NCBI GenBank assembly: GCA_963972105.1
Contig: CAXAVH010000079.1
Location: 1 to 12,752, forward strand
Length of the DNA stretch: 12,752 bases
Source: NZQO01 sp002693605
GTDB taxonomy: Bacteria; Bacteroidota; Bacteroidia; Flavobacteriales; Flavobacteriaceae
Reading direction: 5' to 3'
The position numbers and the translations under genes were made by a program. This document shows positions 1 to 8,340 of the stretch, in pieces. The notes below the pieces were generated by a model, which was given only the letters and a program-made list of their open reading frames with translations, was not told the origin of the DNA and made no database searches. Each line of letters starts with the position of its first letter. Position 1 is the stretch's first letter.

Positions 1-937
1 CCGGCAGGTTCACGAAGGTGTCGTTGATATCGTCAACGGCAAGAATGTCGTTGCCGATGTTTCCAACCAATATGGTAACCGTGGCAACATCGGTTGCAAC
101 CGGACTTCCGTTGTCGAAAATTTCATATACAAAACTATCGGTACCCGTAAATCCAGGATTTGGTGAGTACGAGAATGTACCGTTGGCGTTCAACGTGACA
201 GTTCCGTTAGTAGGACCGTTGGACGGGCTGATTGCCACATCAACAAATTGGTCGTTGTTTTGTGGATCTGTATCGTTGTCTAGCACATTTCCATTTATGG
301 AAACATCAACCGTGGTATAATACGCGTCGTCTACCGCAGTCGTGATATTTTCCTCACGATCTAGCACCTGGATAGTTACGATGGCCGTATCGCAGAGTGC
401 GGGACTGCCATTGTCGCAGATGGTATACTCGAACGTATCCTCCCCTACGAAATCGGTATTCGGGGTATAGATATAGCTTCCATCGGGGTTCACCACAACC
501 GTTCCGTTGGAAGGATCGGTATTGGCAGTTACCGTGATCGGGTCGCCATCTGGGTCGAAATCGTTCGGAAGTACATTTCCTTCTACCGGAACATTTAATA
601 AGGTGGAGTTAGTATCGGCATTTGCAACGGGTGGGTCGTTATTAGGACCGTCCTGTGGCAATACTTCAATATAAACTACCGCCGTGTCGCATGCTTGCGG
701 ATTTCCATTATCGCAGATGGTGTACTCGAAAGTATCCTCTCCTGCGAAATCGGTTGGAGGGTTGTAGATATACGCACCTGAATTGGCATCGATAGTCACG
801 GTGACACCTTGGGCCGTAACCACCGAGGTAGTAGTTACCGTTTGTGTATCGTTCTCAAAATCGATATCATTGGTCAACACATTGCCCGCAACGGGAGTGT
901 TAACAAAGGTATCGTTAATGTCGTTAATTGCTAGTGT
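1..937 (-). repeat. Cadherin-like (Big_9 / tandem-95 type) repeats in the giant adhesin
   Basis: Three complete modules and the first 13 or so residues of a fourth are seen, at residues about 1597-1695, 1696-1795, 1796-1894 and 1895 onward. Each runs from a DD..NDT or NADTN start through GNVL.ND.D, then Y.Y.P....GEDTFEYTICDNG, to a TV.I.VL end. The first two are alike at DNA level too: positions 705-754 and 408-457 match at 45 of 50 bases, offset by 297 bp (99 codons). The partial module at the left edge repeats the DDINDTFVN opening of the first one, so more copies probably follow outside the window. Such modules form beta-sandwich rods in large bacterial adhesins. Confidence 0.85.
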
Positions 938-3900
938 ACAGTTTTCTAAGAGGGTTGCCGAAATTTCAGCAGTACAGCCATTAGAATCTGTTACGGTAAT
1001 TTCATAAACGCCGGCTTCTAAATTTCCGAAGGTACCAGACGCTTGCGACGCTCCACCATTTAAGCTATACAGGTAAGGAGCGGTACCGCCAGCGGCCGTA
1101 ACCGTTAAGGAACCTTCTGCCTCACAGACGATATCGGTTTGCGAGGATATTTCCAAGGTCAGTTCTGCAGCCGGCTCGTGTACGGTGGCAGAATCCTGAA
1201 GCTTACATCCATTCGCGTCAATTATTAACACTGAATATGTTCCAGCCGTTAGGTTGAAGAGATCTTCGGTAACTTCGCCGTTGTTCCACTTGAACGTATA
1301 GGGGGCGGTACCGCCGGTTACCGTTAAATCTAACGATCCGGTAGCGTCACCAAAACATTTCACGTTGGTAACCGCGATTCCGGAAGACAATGCGCCGGGC
1401 TCGTTTACCGTAGTGGTAGCAGTGGTAGTACACTGTGTAGACCCATCGGTTACGGTTACGGTATAAGTACCCGCGCTAAGGTCGGCAATTGACTGGGTGG
1501 TAGCACCGTTGGACCAAGTGAAGGTAAAGGGGCCTAATCCGCCAGTTACTCCCACGGTTGCTGTTCCGTCGTCGCCGCCATTACAGGAAACTGATGTCGA
1601 GGAAGCCGTTGCAGCTAAGTCTCTACAAGTTCCAGGGTTTACGGTAGTTGTAGCCGAAGCAGTACATCCATTGGCATCGGTTACGGTTACCGAGTACGTA
1701 CCAGCACTTAAACCGGTTATGGTTTGAGTATCCTCCCCACCCGGGCTCCAAGAATAGGTATATGGAAGTGTTCCGCCCGATGGATTGGCCGTAGCCGTCC
1801 CATCGCCCGTAGTTGGGCCGGTTTCATCAGTCGATGTTGCGGTAACGTTAAGCGCATTTGCAGGTTCGGTAATGGTAACGCTTTGCTCTACCGGAAGGCA
1901 TAATGTTCCGTCGATAGTTACGCTCACGGTATATACCCCTGCAGCTAAGTTGGTAATTGTACTTGAAGTTGCACCCGAATTCACCTGAGGTGGAACAGTA
2001 TTCCAAGTAAAGGTGAAGGTAGAACCAGGATTTGCAATAGAGCTCGCGCTCACCGTGGCACTTCCCGTTAGGTCGCCGGCACAAAGTACATTGTTTACAT
2101 CGTCAACCGATATTACCGCGTCGCAATTATCGATACAATCGATAACCACTCCTTGCTCCAACGTACAACCATTGGCATCTGTTACCACAACGGTGTGGGT
2201 TCCGATAGGCAAGTTGACAGCCTTCATCGTAGTTTGGTTGTTGGCGCTAGCGCTCCACTGGTAGCTATATGGCGCTACCCCACCCGACGGATTGGCCGTG
2301 GCCTGGCCATTGGCACAAGCACCCGTGGCCGATGCATTTACCTTAGTTATTTGAATACTTAAAGGTTCTGGCTCTTCTAGCGTAACGCTAATTGAATCTG
2401 TACTTCCAACGGCATCGGTAACGGTAATAGTGTAGACTCCGGCCGTTAGGTTTTCAAAGGTTGGGCTTGCCTGGGGGGCTCCTCCGTTTATTGAATATTC
2501 GTTGGGTGGAAGTCCGCCCGTGGCAGTTACGGTAATTACCCCTGTAGCATCACCGTTACATAAAATATCGGTCTTACTTTCCAAAGCCAACTCTACTGGA
2601 GGGGCAATTGGTAGGGGCACAACTGTTGGATCATCTTCTAGATTACTGTTGTCGTCGGAAAGATCTGTCGCACTGGCTACACATCCTGGATCTGGACCTG
2701 CAATAGGCTGTAATGGTCCGTTATTTCTACTGGTGCCTTTTATAACTTCGAAATCACCATATACGGCCCCAGGACCAATTGGCTCTGAACAGCTAGTATG
2801 GATTTCCTGAACGAAAGTACCGTTTATAGAAATATTTATTTTTGGACCTAGGGTTTGCTGTGGCGGATCTTGACCGAAAAACTCGAAACGCTCGCCCGGT
2901 TGGACCACCCCTTCGAATACTGTCTGCCCGTCATGCTCTACCACTTTTATAAGCGCATCGGCAACCGAGCCAAGGTATTCCAGCTCTAAGTAATCTACTT
3001 GTCCGCTGCAGTTTCCGTCAGGATCCACCGGCAACGACTCATAGCAACCTTCGGCGAAAGCCTGGTTTATTACCTCCTCATTATTAATATCATCTTGGGT
3101 AATGGTGTACGTAGCGGTAAATGCCGTACTATTCGACGCACCCGGTGCCAAGCTCGCCAAGGAACCATTTACGGTTACGAGCGGATCGTCTACGGTAATA
3201 TCGTACAAGGTAATATCGCCGGTGTTTGTTACGGTAAATTGGTAAGTGATTGTTTCGCCAACCTCGGCATTGTTATTTCCGTTGTTGTCATCGAAAACCC
3301 CTGTTTTTATGAGGGAAATATCGGCATCTGAAAAACAGTCGGCATCTACATTGACGCCACCACCGATAACCCACGACTGACCGTTTACGGACTGGCCGTT
3401 CTGTCTGTTTCTCGTGTCAATGGTAATGGTAACCTGGGTAACGTTACCAGGCACGTTCTCCAACCGAAGTTTAGGTACTGCCAAGCAGCAGGTACCACCC
3501 GGAAGAGAGGAATCGGACCCATAAATAAATTGTTGTTCGGTAACGCTTCCAGCCTGGGCTTTCAGCAACAGGTACCTACCGTCGTTGGTCAATTCAGAAA
3601 TTGGGGTTTCAACCACCAAGTCCCTAGGACCGCTAAAGGACGGAATGTCAATCGTAAAGGTTACAATATTGTTTACCCCGCTTAGGGTAGTAAATTTTCC
3701 GGAATTGGAAGATGCATTGGGCACATTTCTGAAGGCGTATACCACGATAGATTGCAACTTGCACTTTTCCGAAGAGTTAGTATAGGTCAACGTACCTGTG
3801 CTGCCGTTTATCAATTTGCGGTATACCCAGATATTGGAGCTCGATCCTGTTGGAGTTGTACGCTGTAGGTCATAGGAATTGGAAGCGTCATCGGTTACCT

Positions 3901-5725
3901 GGATTACGGAACCTGGGTTGCCACCTTTATAGACAATCTCTACAACATATTGGAAAATGGAAGATGGATTCGGCAAGTTAACGGTAGTTGTCTGGTTACA
4001 GTTTGCGTTCGAGCCATATTCGTCTACCAATTTATCTTCCCCGCAGGCAAAGTTCCACCCATCGATATCACATAAAATCTGTACCTCTTCAGTTACCTCA
4101 CAACCGTACTCATCTGAAATGGTAACGGTGTGGGTTCCCTCTGGCAGGTTGGTGGCGGTAGCAGTGGTTTGGCTACCCGCGCTAGCACTCCATAAATAAG
4201 TGTAAGCGCCCGAGCCGCCGTTGGCTTTAACCGTTGCCTCGCCATCATTACAGCCACCAGCGAAAGTGGCATCTTCCTTGGTAAGGGTTGCCTTGATTAC
4301 GCCCGGTAGTTTCAACGTGGTGTCGTCGTCTACGCCAGGAAGCACACAGCCACTGCCATAAGTTCCGTTAAAGCTAACCTCGGCCCTGAAATTTCCGGTG
4401 AAATCCTCACCTCCGGTATAAGTATAGGTTCCAGATAGTTGATCTGAAGTACCTACCGACACGTCGTTTAGAAAGAATTCCCAAGCAACATCAGATGACA
4501 CCGGGGTACAATCGCCTTGGTAAATGTGCGCATCGTACTCGATAACGTTACAACTTGGGCTCTCAATTTCTGCGGTAATTTCAGGACAGGGAACACAAAT
4601 CTTTGGACTGTTAAAGGTTAGTTGTTGGTCGTTACAATCGGCATCTTGGTAACGCATAATCGCCGGACCGGTATTTTGATTGGCACCGCAAACGTTTTGT
4701 GAGGCCTTGACTATACTATAGGTAAGCTGGATCGTTTCGCCCGAAACTTGATTTACGAACCACGAAAGCATATCTCCGCTTATGGAAGCCTTCCCCTTAT
4801 CGGTTGCAACAGAGCCAGGCACAAAATCGAAGCCCATGTCCTTGGTGACTTCTACCAACGGCAACCCCATGATAGGTCTTGCGGCCGGGGCAAGCTGCCC
4901 CAAGATTTCAAGATATATATTGGAAAGATCGGCTTCGTTTTCGGTAACGTAAAGCCCAGCGTTTTGAATTTGGTTAATGGTGTTCTCTGCAATGGTTTGT
5001 TGCTCACCGCTAATTTGCTCAAACAACCCTACGCTGTAAATATTCTGGGCGTAATCTTCACCATTTTTAGTAGTAAGCTGCGCATTGATACCCGCCTGTA
5101 TTGCATTTTGCTGGCAAATGCTGTTCATCTGGTTGTTGCTACAGGAATTGCTGTTGTTATCCCTATTGGTTACCCCATCTGTTAGCAAGATTATATTCCG
5201 AGACGTCACACAGTTGAAGGTACCTTGGTTGGTCATTACCTGGTCTGCCTTAACAATACCGTCCTGGATATTGGTAGACCCACCGGTTACAATATTATTT
5301 ATCGCGTTGATTACATTTTGCCTGCCGCTGCTTCCGGTTAGACCAATATCGATAGTGGCGCTCGAGGAATAACTAACCACACCCACACGGTTTAGGCCTG
5401 TGGGGTTGTTGTCGAACAGCTCGTTCACGAAATCGATCGCCGCATCCTTTGCGAAGTCAATAGGATCTGGCGAATCACCATCATCCATACTTCCCGAGCG
5501 GTCTATAATCAAGACCACTTCCGAAGGAACGGGAGAGGGCGTACCGGTTATAGACAGCGTAACGTCAAATTGGCTACAATTATATTCGTTGGGAACTACC
5601 GTCCTGTTAACGACAACATCTTGCGAAAAGACAGATGCTGAAGAGAACATAACTACGAAAAGGACCGCCAAGGCTGAGGCAACTTCTTTTCTTACTGTAT
5701 TGCTAAATTGTAAAAATCGTTTCAT
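1..5725 (-). CDS. Giant secreted VWA / SprB-repeat / cadherin-like surface adhesin (C-terminus beyond left edge)
   Basis: The minus strand is open without a stop from the ATG at 5725 to the left edge, giving the first 1908 residues. Seen: signal peptide, residues 1-34, cleaving near VFS|QD; VWA domain about 68-280 with MIDAS residues D75-x-S77-x-S79, T151 and D183; two unassigned segments about 260-475; one SprB-like repeat about 475-548; an unrecognised region 548-795; a DUF11-like domain about 795-890; a module about 905-998 with an IHTSCSEPIGPG stretch, resembling what I recall as DUF7467; seven tandem SprB-like repeats about 1043-1597; three full cadherin-like (Big_9 / tandem-95 type) modules 1597-1894 and the start of a fourth. 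SprB repeats are known from the Flavobacterium gliding adhesin SprB. Inference: a very large surface adhesin, likely exported by the type IX system, with the VWA domain binding a metal-dependent ligand. The sorting domain would lie off-window, so the export route is unproven. It lies 47 bp downstream of the 167-residue secreted protein and probably shares its transcript. No own promoter is obvious. Confidence 0.9.
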   Translation of the reverse strand, partial: MKRFLQFSNTVRKEVASALAVLFVVMFSSASVFSQDVVVNRTVVPNEYNCSQFDVTLSITGTPSPVPSEVVLIIDRSGSMDDGDSPDPIDFAKDAAIDFVNELFDNNPTGLNRVGVVSYSSSATIDIGLTGSSGRQNVINAINNIVTGGSTNIQDGIVKADQVMTNQGTFNCVTSRNIILLTDGVTNRDNNSNSCSNNQMNSICQQNAIQAGINAQLTTKNGEDYAQNIYSVGLFEQISGEQQTIAENTINQIQNAGLYVTENEADLSNIYLEILGQLAPAARPIMGLPLVEVTKDMGFDFVPGSVATDKGKASISGDMLSWFVNQVSGETIQLTYSIVKASQNVCGANQNTGPAIMRYQDADCNDQQLTFNSPKICVPCPEITAEIESPSCNVIEYDAHIYQGDCTPVSSDVAWEFFLNDVSVGTSDQLSGTYTYTGGEDFTGNFRAEVSFNGTYGSGCVLPGVDDDTTLKLPGVIKATLTKEDATFAGGCNDGEATVKANGGSGAYTYLWSASAGSQTTATATNLPEGTHTVTISDEYGCEVTEEVQILCDIDGWNFACGEDKLVDEYGSNANCNQTTTVNLPNPSSIFQYVVEIVYKGGNPGSVIQVTDDASNSYDLQRTTPTGSSSNIWVYRKLINGSTGTLTYTNSSEKCKLQSIVVYAFRNVPNASSNSGKFTTLSGVNNIVTFTIDIPSFSGPRDLVVETPISELTNDGRYLLLKAQAGSVTEQQFIYGSDSSLPGGTCCLAVPKLRLENVPGNVTQVTITIDTRNRQNGQSVNGQSWVIGGGVNVDADCFSDADISLIKTGVFDDNNGNNNAEVGETITYQFTVTNTGDITLYDITVDDPLVTVNGSLASLAPGASNSTAFTATYTITQDDINNEEVINQAFAEGCYESLPVDPDGNCSGQVDYLELEYLGSVADALIKVVEHDGQTVFEGVVQPGERFEFFGQDPPQQTLGPKINISINGTFVQEIHTSCSEPIGPGAVYGDFEVIKGTSRNNGPLQPIAGPDPGCVASATDLSDDNSNLEDDPTVVPLPIAPPVELALESKTDILCNGDATGVITVTATGGLPPNEYSINGGAPQASPTFENLTAGVYTITVTDAVGSTDSISVTLEEPEPLSIQITKVNASATGACANGQATANPSGGVAPYSYQWSASANNQTTMKAVNLPIGTHTVVVTDANGCTLEQGVVIDCIDNCDAVISVDDVNNVLCAGDLTGSATVSASSIANPGSTFTFTWNTVPPQVNSGATSSTITNLAAGVYTVSVTIDGTLCLPVEQSVTITEPANALNVTATSTDETGPTTGDGTATANPSGGTLPYTYSWSPGGEDTQTITGLSAGTYSVTVTDANGCTASATTTVNPGTCRDLAATASSTSVSCNGGDDGTATVGVTGGLGPFTFTWSNGATTQSIADLSAGTYTVTVTDGSTQCTTTATTTVNEPGALSSGIAVTNVKCFGDATGSLDLTVTGGTAPYTFKWNNGEVTEDLFNLTAGTYSVLIIDANGCKLQDSATVHEPAAELTLEISSQTDIVCEAEGSLTVTAAGGTAPYLYSLNGGASQASGTFGNLEAGVYEITVTDSNGCTAEISATLLENCTLAINDINDTFVNTPVAGNVLTNDIDFENDTQTVTTTSVVTAQGVTVTIDANSGAYIYNPPTDFAGEDTFEYTICDNGNPQACDTAVVYIEVLPQDGPNNDPPVANADTNSTLLNVPVEGNVLPNDFDPDGDPITVTANTDPSNGTVVVNPDGSYIYTPNTDFVGEDTFEYTICDNGSPALCDTAIVTIQVLDREENITTAVDDAYYTTVDVSINGNVLDNDTDPQNNDQFVDVAISPSNGPTNGTVTLNANGTFSYSPNPGFTGTDSFVYEIFDNGSPVATDVATVTILVGNIGNDILAVDDINDTFVNLP
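938..2597 (-). repeat. Seven tandem SprB-like repeats in the giant adhesin
   Basis: Seven units of about 75-90 residues follow each other. The typical pattern is a cysteine in CNG/CFGD, then TATV..GG..PY.Y.W, then a L.AGTY.VTVTD.NGC ending. This matches the SprB repeat family of Bacteroidota surface proteins. Neighbouring units also share DNA words: a 16-nt stretch beginning catcggttacgg occurs at 1444-1459 and 1675-1690, 231 bp (77 codons) apart. One unit (about residues 1201-1289) is longer, with an insertion before its tryptophan strand. An eighth, isolated unit lies at about residues 475-548 (around 4080-4300). Confidence 0.85.
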
Positions 5726-5772
5726 AAACTTACTTTTAGGTTGAAACCTAGTTTTAAAAGTCACTATCTATA
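5726..5772 (-). promoter_or_regulatory. Short leader of the giant gene with interrupted inverted repeat
   Basis: The 47 bp between the small secreted protein and the giant gene hold an inverted repeat. The arm 5732-5742 (plus strand ACTTTTAGGTT) pairs with AACCTA (5745-5750) and AAAGT (5757-5761), with six extra bases between the two right-hand pieces. The structure covers most of the gap and would sit just before the start codon in the mRNA. No TAnnTTTG promoter element is seen here, which favours co-transcription with the upstream gene. Whether the fold controls translation is inference. Confidence 0.4.
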
Positions 5773-6276
5773 TTATCCTTCTGAAGGGTCTGGAACAAAC
5801 ACCTTAAGCAGTGAAGTCGCTACATTATCATTACAATTCTTGCTCTCGGCCTGAACCTCGAGGCAGCTCCACGTATTAAATGGAGTGCCGCCGGGCACTT
5901 GCAGGCGCGTCCTGAACGTATAGCTCTTGCCGGGCTGCAGGCGTATGGCACCGGTAACATTTTCCTTGCCGGTGGCCGATTGGAAATCGACGTCTAGCCG
6001 CACGTTGCGTGCACGCGTGGGCCGGTTGGCGTTGGCGCAGGATGTTTCCAGGAATTGCGTATTTAAGGTATATTCTTGTGCGATTGCCGAAGTATTAGTG
6101 AGGGTGAGCACGAAGACCGCCCCATCCTCATCGGCCGATTTTGCATTCCTATCCTTCTCTACCGACAAGGCAGCGGAACAATTTTGCGAAATTCCACTAA
6201 AGGAAAGTAGTGTCACCAAGAGGGACACGAACAAAGTTTTTGGAAATAAATGCGAAGCGCGTAGATCTTGTTTCAT
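5773..6276 (-). CDS. Small secreted protein of unknown function, partner candidate of the giant adhesin
   Basis: 167 residues from ATG at 6276 to TAA at 5773. An N-terminal signal peptide is clear: basic start, hydrophobic core at about 14-28 and a cleavage site near GIS|QNC. The mature part is about 135 residues with four cysteines (33, 80, 138, 148), enough for two disulfides. The pattern of alternating hydrophobic strands with a FVLTLTNTSA segment and a LQPGKSYTFRTRLQVP segment suggests one immunoglobulin-like beta-sandwich, as in proteins where added domains resemble CARDB or Fn3. I do not recognise a named family. If residue 33 is at the mature N-terminus, a lipoprotein is conceivable, but the residues before it (ISQN) do not form a good lipobox. 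It is followed 47 bp later by the giant adhesin on the same strand, so an operon and a functional link are likely but inferred. Codon use is richer in G+C around 5880-6060 than in the surrounding DNA. Confidence 0.85.
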   Translation of the reverse strand: MKQDLRASHLFPKTLFVSLLVTLLSFSGISQNCSAALSVEKDRNAKSADEDGAVFVLTLTNTSAIAQEYTLNTQFLETSCANANRPTRARNVRLDVDFQSATGKENVTGAIRLQPGKSYTFRTRLQVPGGTPFNTWSCLEVQAESKNCNDNVATSLLKVFVPDPSEG

Positions 6277-6484
6277 ATGGGTACTATTTTATTCGTCAAA
6301 ATTTTCATTTAAAAGGTCGCTATGCTACCCTTCCAATTAAACTGAACGGAAATCGCATGGACAACCAACTAATGATCTAGGGGATATTTTATACTCGAAA
6401 AGAACAAAGAAAAAAATCGATACTACGTAAACGATATTGGCTTTATCTCTGTTCTATGGTGCTAATATACGTAGGAATAAATGT

Positions 6485-6499
6485 TAAAATCCTACAAAT
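6485..6499 (-). promoter_or_regulatory. Shared upstream motif, copy 1 (ATTTGTAGGATTTTA)
   Basis: On the minus strand this 15-mer lies 209 bp upstream of the start of the small secreted protein. It differs by one base from the copy at 10424-10438. In both copies a TTTG is followed after 21 nt by a TA-starting octamer (here TACGTATA), which resembles the -33/-7 spacing of Bacteroidota promoters. It could be a promoter core or a binding site for a regulator; the sequence alone does not decide. Confidence 0.4.
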
Positions 6500-6699
6500 C
6501 GCAAACTATTAGTTGAACTGTGTTTTATTATCGGTCAAATGCATAAAACGGACTAAACCAACACGTTAAAATGTAGGAAACCATACTACGTATTTCTACT
6601 TATACCCACTATGCATAAGGTTTTCCACGTGATAAATCTGTAAGAATATAATCTGAAATATGCATCCCAAATCGTCTTCCAAAGATGGAGAACATCCCG

Positions 6700-6707
6700 T
6701 ATCTTTG
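6700..6707 (+). promoter_or_regulatory. prfC promoter -7 element TATCTTTG
   Basis: TATCTTTG fits the Bacteroidota sigma-70 -7 consensus TAnnTTTG exactly and lies 22 bp before the ATG of prfC. Transcription would begin near 6712-6715, leaving a leader of only about 15 nt without a Shine-Dalgarno sequence, which is usual in this phylum. No clear -33 TTG is seen at the expected spacing. Confidence 0.7.
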
Positions 6708-6729
6708 CACCCAATTATAGCACAGCAGT

Positions 6730-8328
6730 ATGTCGTTAAAAAAGGAAATTGAGAGACGAAGAACCTTCGGTATCATCTCTCACCCCGATGCCGGAAAAAC
6801 CACCCTAACCGAAAAATTATTGCTCTTTGGAGGCGCCATTCAGGAAGCCGGCGCAGTTAAGAGCAACAAAATCAAGAAGGGCGCCACGAGCGATTTTATG
6901 GAAATTGAACGCCAACGTGGAATTTCAGTGGCAACCTCGGTCCTTGCGTTCGAGTATGAGGGCACTAAAATCAACATTCTCGATACCCCGGGGCACAAGG
7001 ATTTCGCCGAGGATACCTTTAGAACCCTTACGGCGGTAGACAGCGTAATTGTGGTAATTGATGTGGCCAAAGGGGTTGAGGAACAGACCGAAAAGCTGGT
7101 CGAGGTGTGCCGTATGCGCAACATCCCGATGATCGTTTTCATCAATAAACTAGACCGCGAGGGTAAGGATGCCTTCGAACTGATGGATGAAATTGAGCAG
7201 AAATTGAACCTTCGGGTTACCCCCCTTAGTTTTCCCATAGGCATGGGCTACGACTTTAAGGGCATATACAATATCTGGGAGAAGAACGTGAATCTTTTTA
7301 GCGGTGATAGTCGCAAGAATATTGAGGAAACTATTGAAATTGAAGATCTTTCCAACACTGACTTTGATACCCTTATTGGCGAAAAGGCCGCAGCAACCCT
7401 GCGGGAAGAATTGGAGCTGGCCATAGAGGTATATCCAGATTTTGAGCGCGATGAGTATTTGGAAGGAAGCTTGCAACCCGTGTTCTTTGGCTCTGCCCTA
7501 AACAATTTTGGCGTGCGCGAATTGCTCGACTGCTTTGTCGAAATTGCGCCCAAGCCAAGACCGAAGGAAAGTGATACACGATTGGTAAAACCAGACGAGA
7601 AAGAATTCTCTGGTTTCGTATTTAAGATTCACGCCAATATGGACCCCAAGCACCGCGATCGCCTTGCGTTCGTGAAAATAGTTTCGGGCACGTTCGAGAG
7701 AAATACGCCCTACCTACACGTACGGCACAACAAAAAACTGAAATTTTCAAGCCCGAATGCCTTTTTCGCCGAGAAGAAACAAATTGTGGACATCTCCTAC
7801 CCCGGCGATATCGTAGGGTTGCACGATACCGGTAATTTCAAGATTGGCGATACCCTTACGGAAGGCGAGGAAATGCAATATCGCGGAATTCCCAGTTTTT
7901 CTCCCGAACATTTCAAGTATATCAATAACGCCGACCCCATGAAGAGCAAGCAGCTGGAAAAGGGAATTGACCAGTTAATGGATGAAGGTGTAGCGCAGCT
8001 CTTTACCTTGGAGCTAAACGGTCGAAAGGTTATCGGTACCGTTGGTGCGCTGCAATTTGAGGTGATACAGTATCGCCTGGAGCACGAGTACGGCGCCAAG
8101 TGTACCTACGAGAACTTGAACGTCCACAAGGCGTGCTGGGTGGAACCGAAAGACCCAAAAAGTGAGGAATTTAAAGATTTTAAGAGAGTGAAGGCAAAAT
8201 ACCTGGCAAATGATAAACGCGGACAGCTAGTGTTCTTCGCAGATTCTTCATTCACACTTCAAATGACGCAACAGAAATATCCAAATGTACAACTCCATTT
8301 TGTTAGCGAATTTAAGGCAGCCAAGTAA
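6730..8328 (+). CDS. prfC: Peptide chain release factor 3 (RF3)
   Basis: RF3 is the cytosolic translational GTPase that removes RF1 or RF2 from the ribosome after peptide release. The protein is 532 residues, close to the usual 525-530. GTPase motifs are intact: G1 HPDAGKTT (18-25), switch I RGISVATS (63-70), G3 DTPGH (85-89) and G4 NKLD (139-142). The opening, with RRTFGIISHPDAGKTTLTEK, and the insertion SNKIKKGATSDFMEIE are typical of RF3 and separate it from EF-G and LepA. Domains II and III follow, including the KPDEKEFSGFVFKI and GALQFEVIQYRLEHEYG stretches. The ATG at 6730 fits the promoter at 6700-6707 and the family's N-terminus. It is transcribed alone; its 3' end faces the next gene with only 12 bp between stop codons. 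No frameshift or odd residue is seen. Confidence 0.97.
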   Translation: MSLKKEIERRRTFGIISHPDAGKTTLTEKLLLFGGAIQEAGAVKSNKIKKGATSDFMEIERQRGISVATSVLAFEYEGTKINILDTPGHKDFAEDTFRTLTAVDSVIVVIDVAKGVEEQTEKLVEVCRMRNIPMIVFINKLDREGKDAFELMDEIEQKLNLRVTPLSFPIGMGYDFKGIYNIWEKNVNLFSGDSRKNIEETIEIEDLSNTDFDTLIGEKAAATLREELELAIEVYPDFERDEYLEGSLQPVFFGSALNNFGVRELLDCFVEIAPKPRPKESDTRLVKPDEKEFSGFVFKIHANMDPKHRDRLAFVKIVSGTFERNTPYLHVRHNKKLKFSSPNAFFAEKKQIVDISYPGDIVGLHDTGNFKIGDTLTEGEEMQYRGIPSFSPEHFKYINNADPMKSKQLEKGIDQLMDEGVAQLFTLELNGRKVIGTVGALQFEVIQYRLEHEYGAKCTYENLNVHKACWVEPKDPKSEEFKDFKRVKAKYLANDKRGQLVFFADSSFTLQMTQQKYPNVQLHFVSEFKAAK

Positions 8329-8340
8329 AAAAATTTCCTG

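Larger units (their letters stand above)
6277..6729. promoter_or_regulatory. Divergent AT-rich intergenic region between secreted-protein unit and prfC
   Basis: No gene of credible size is seen in these 453 bp. The region must carry promoters in both directions. Seen in it: the prfC promoter at 6700-6707; the motif ATTTGTAGGATTTTA on the minus strand at 6485-6499; inverted half-sites GTAGGA (6471-6476) with TCCTAC (6490-6495), and GTAGGAAA (6573-6580) with TTTCTAC (6593-6599); a 10-nt direct repeat ATACTACGTA at 6420-6429 and 6583-6592; and three TACGTA hexamers (6424-6429, 6468-6473, 6587-6592). No exact TAnnTTTG is found on the minus strand, so the promoter of the secreted-protein unit is not of the plain housekeeping type or is degenerate. 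Confidence 0.6.

Noticed and set aside
1..2600. Possible CRISPR-like or intergenic repeat array suggested by recurring DNA words
   Set aside because: The periods (231 and 297 bp) are multiples of three and match SprB-like and cadherin-like protein modules within one open frame.
4748..5185. Plus-strand open frame of 145 codons
   Set aside because: It lies wholly inside the giant adhesin gene on the other strand, has no recognisable domain and no promoter; the minus frame encodes the VWA domain and downstream segment with clear motifs.
1..5725. Several separate genes or a decayed region instead of one gene
   Set aside because: Reading the frame through the stretch gave continuous domains from signal peptide to repeats, with no stop or frameshift.
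5927..6340. Plus-strand open frame of 137 codons
   Set aside because: It is antisense to the small secreted protein, which has a signal peptide and fits the operon; the plus frame shows no family features.
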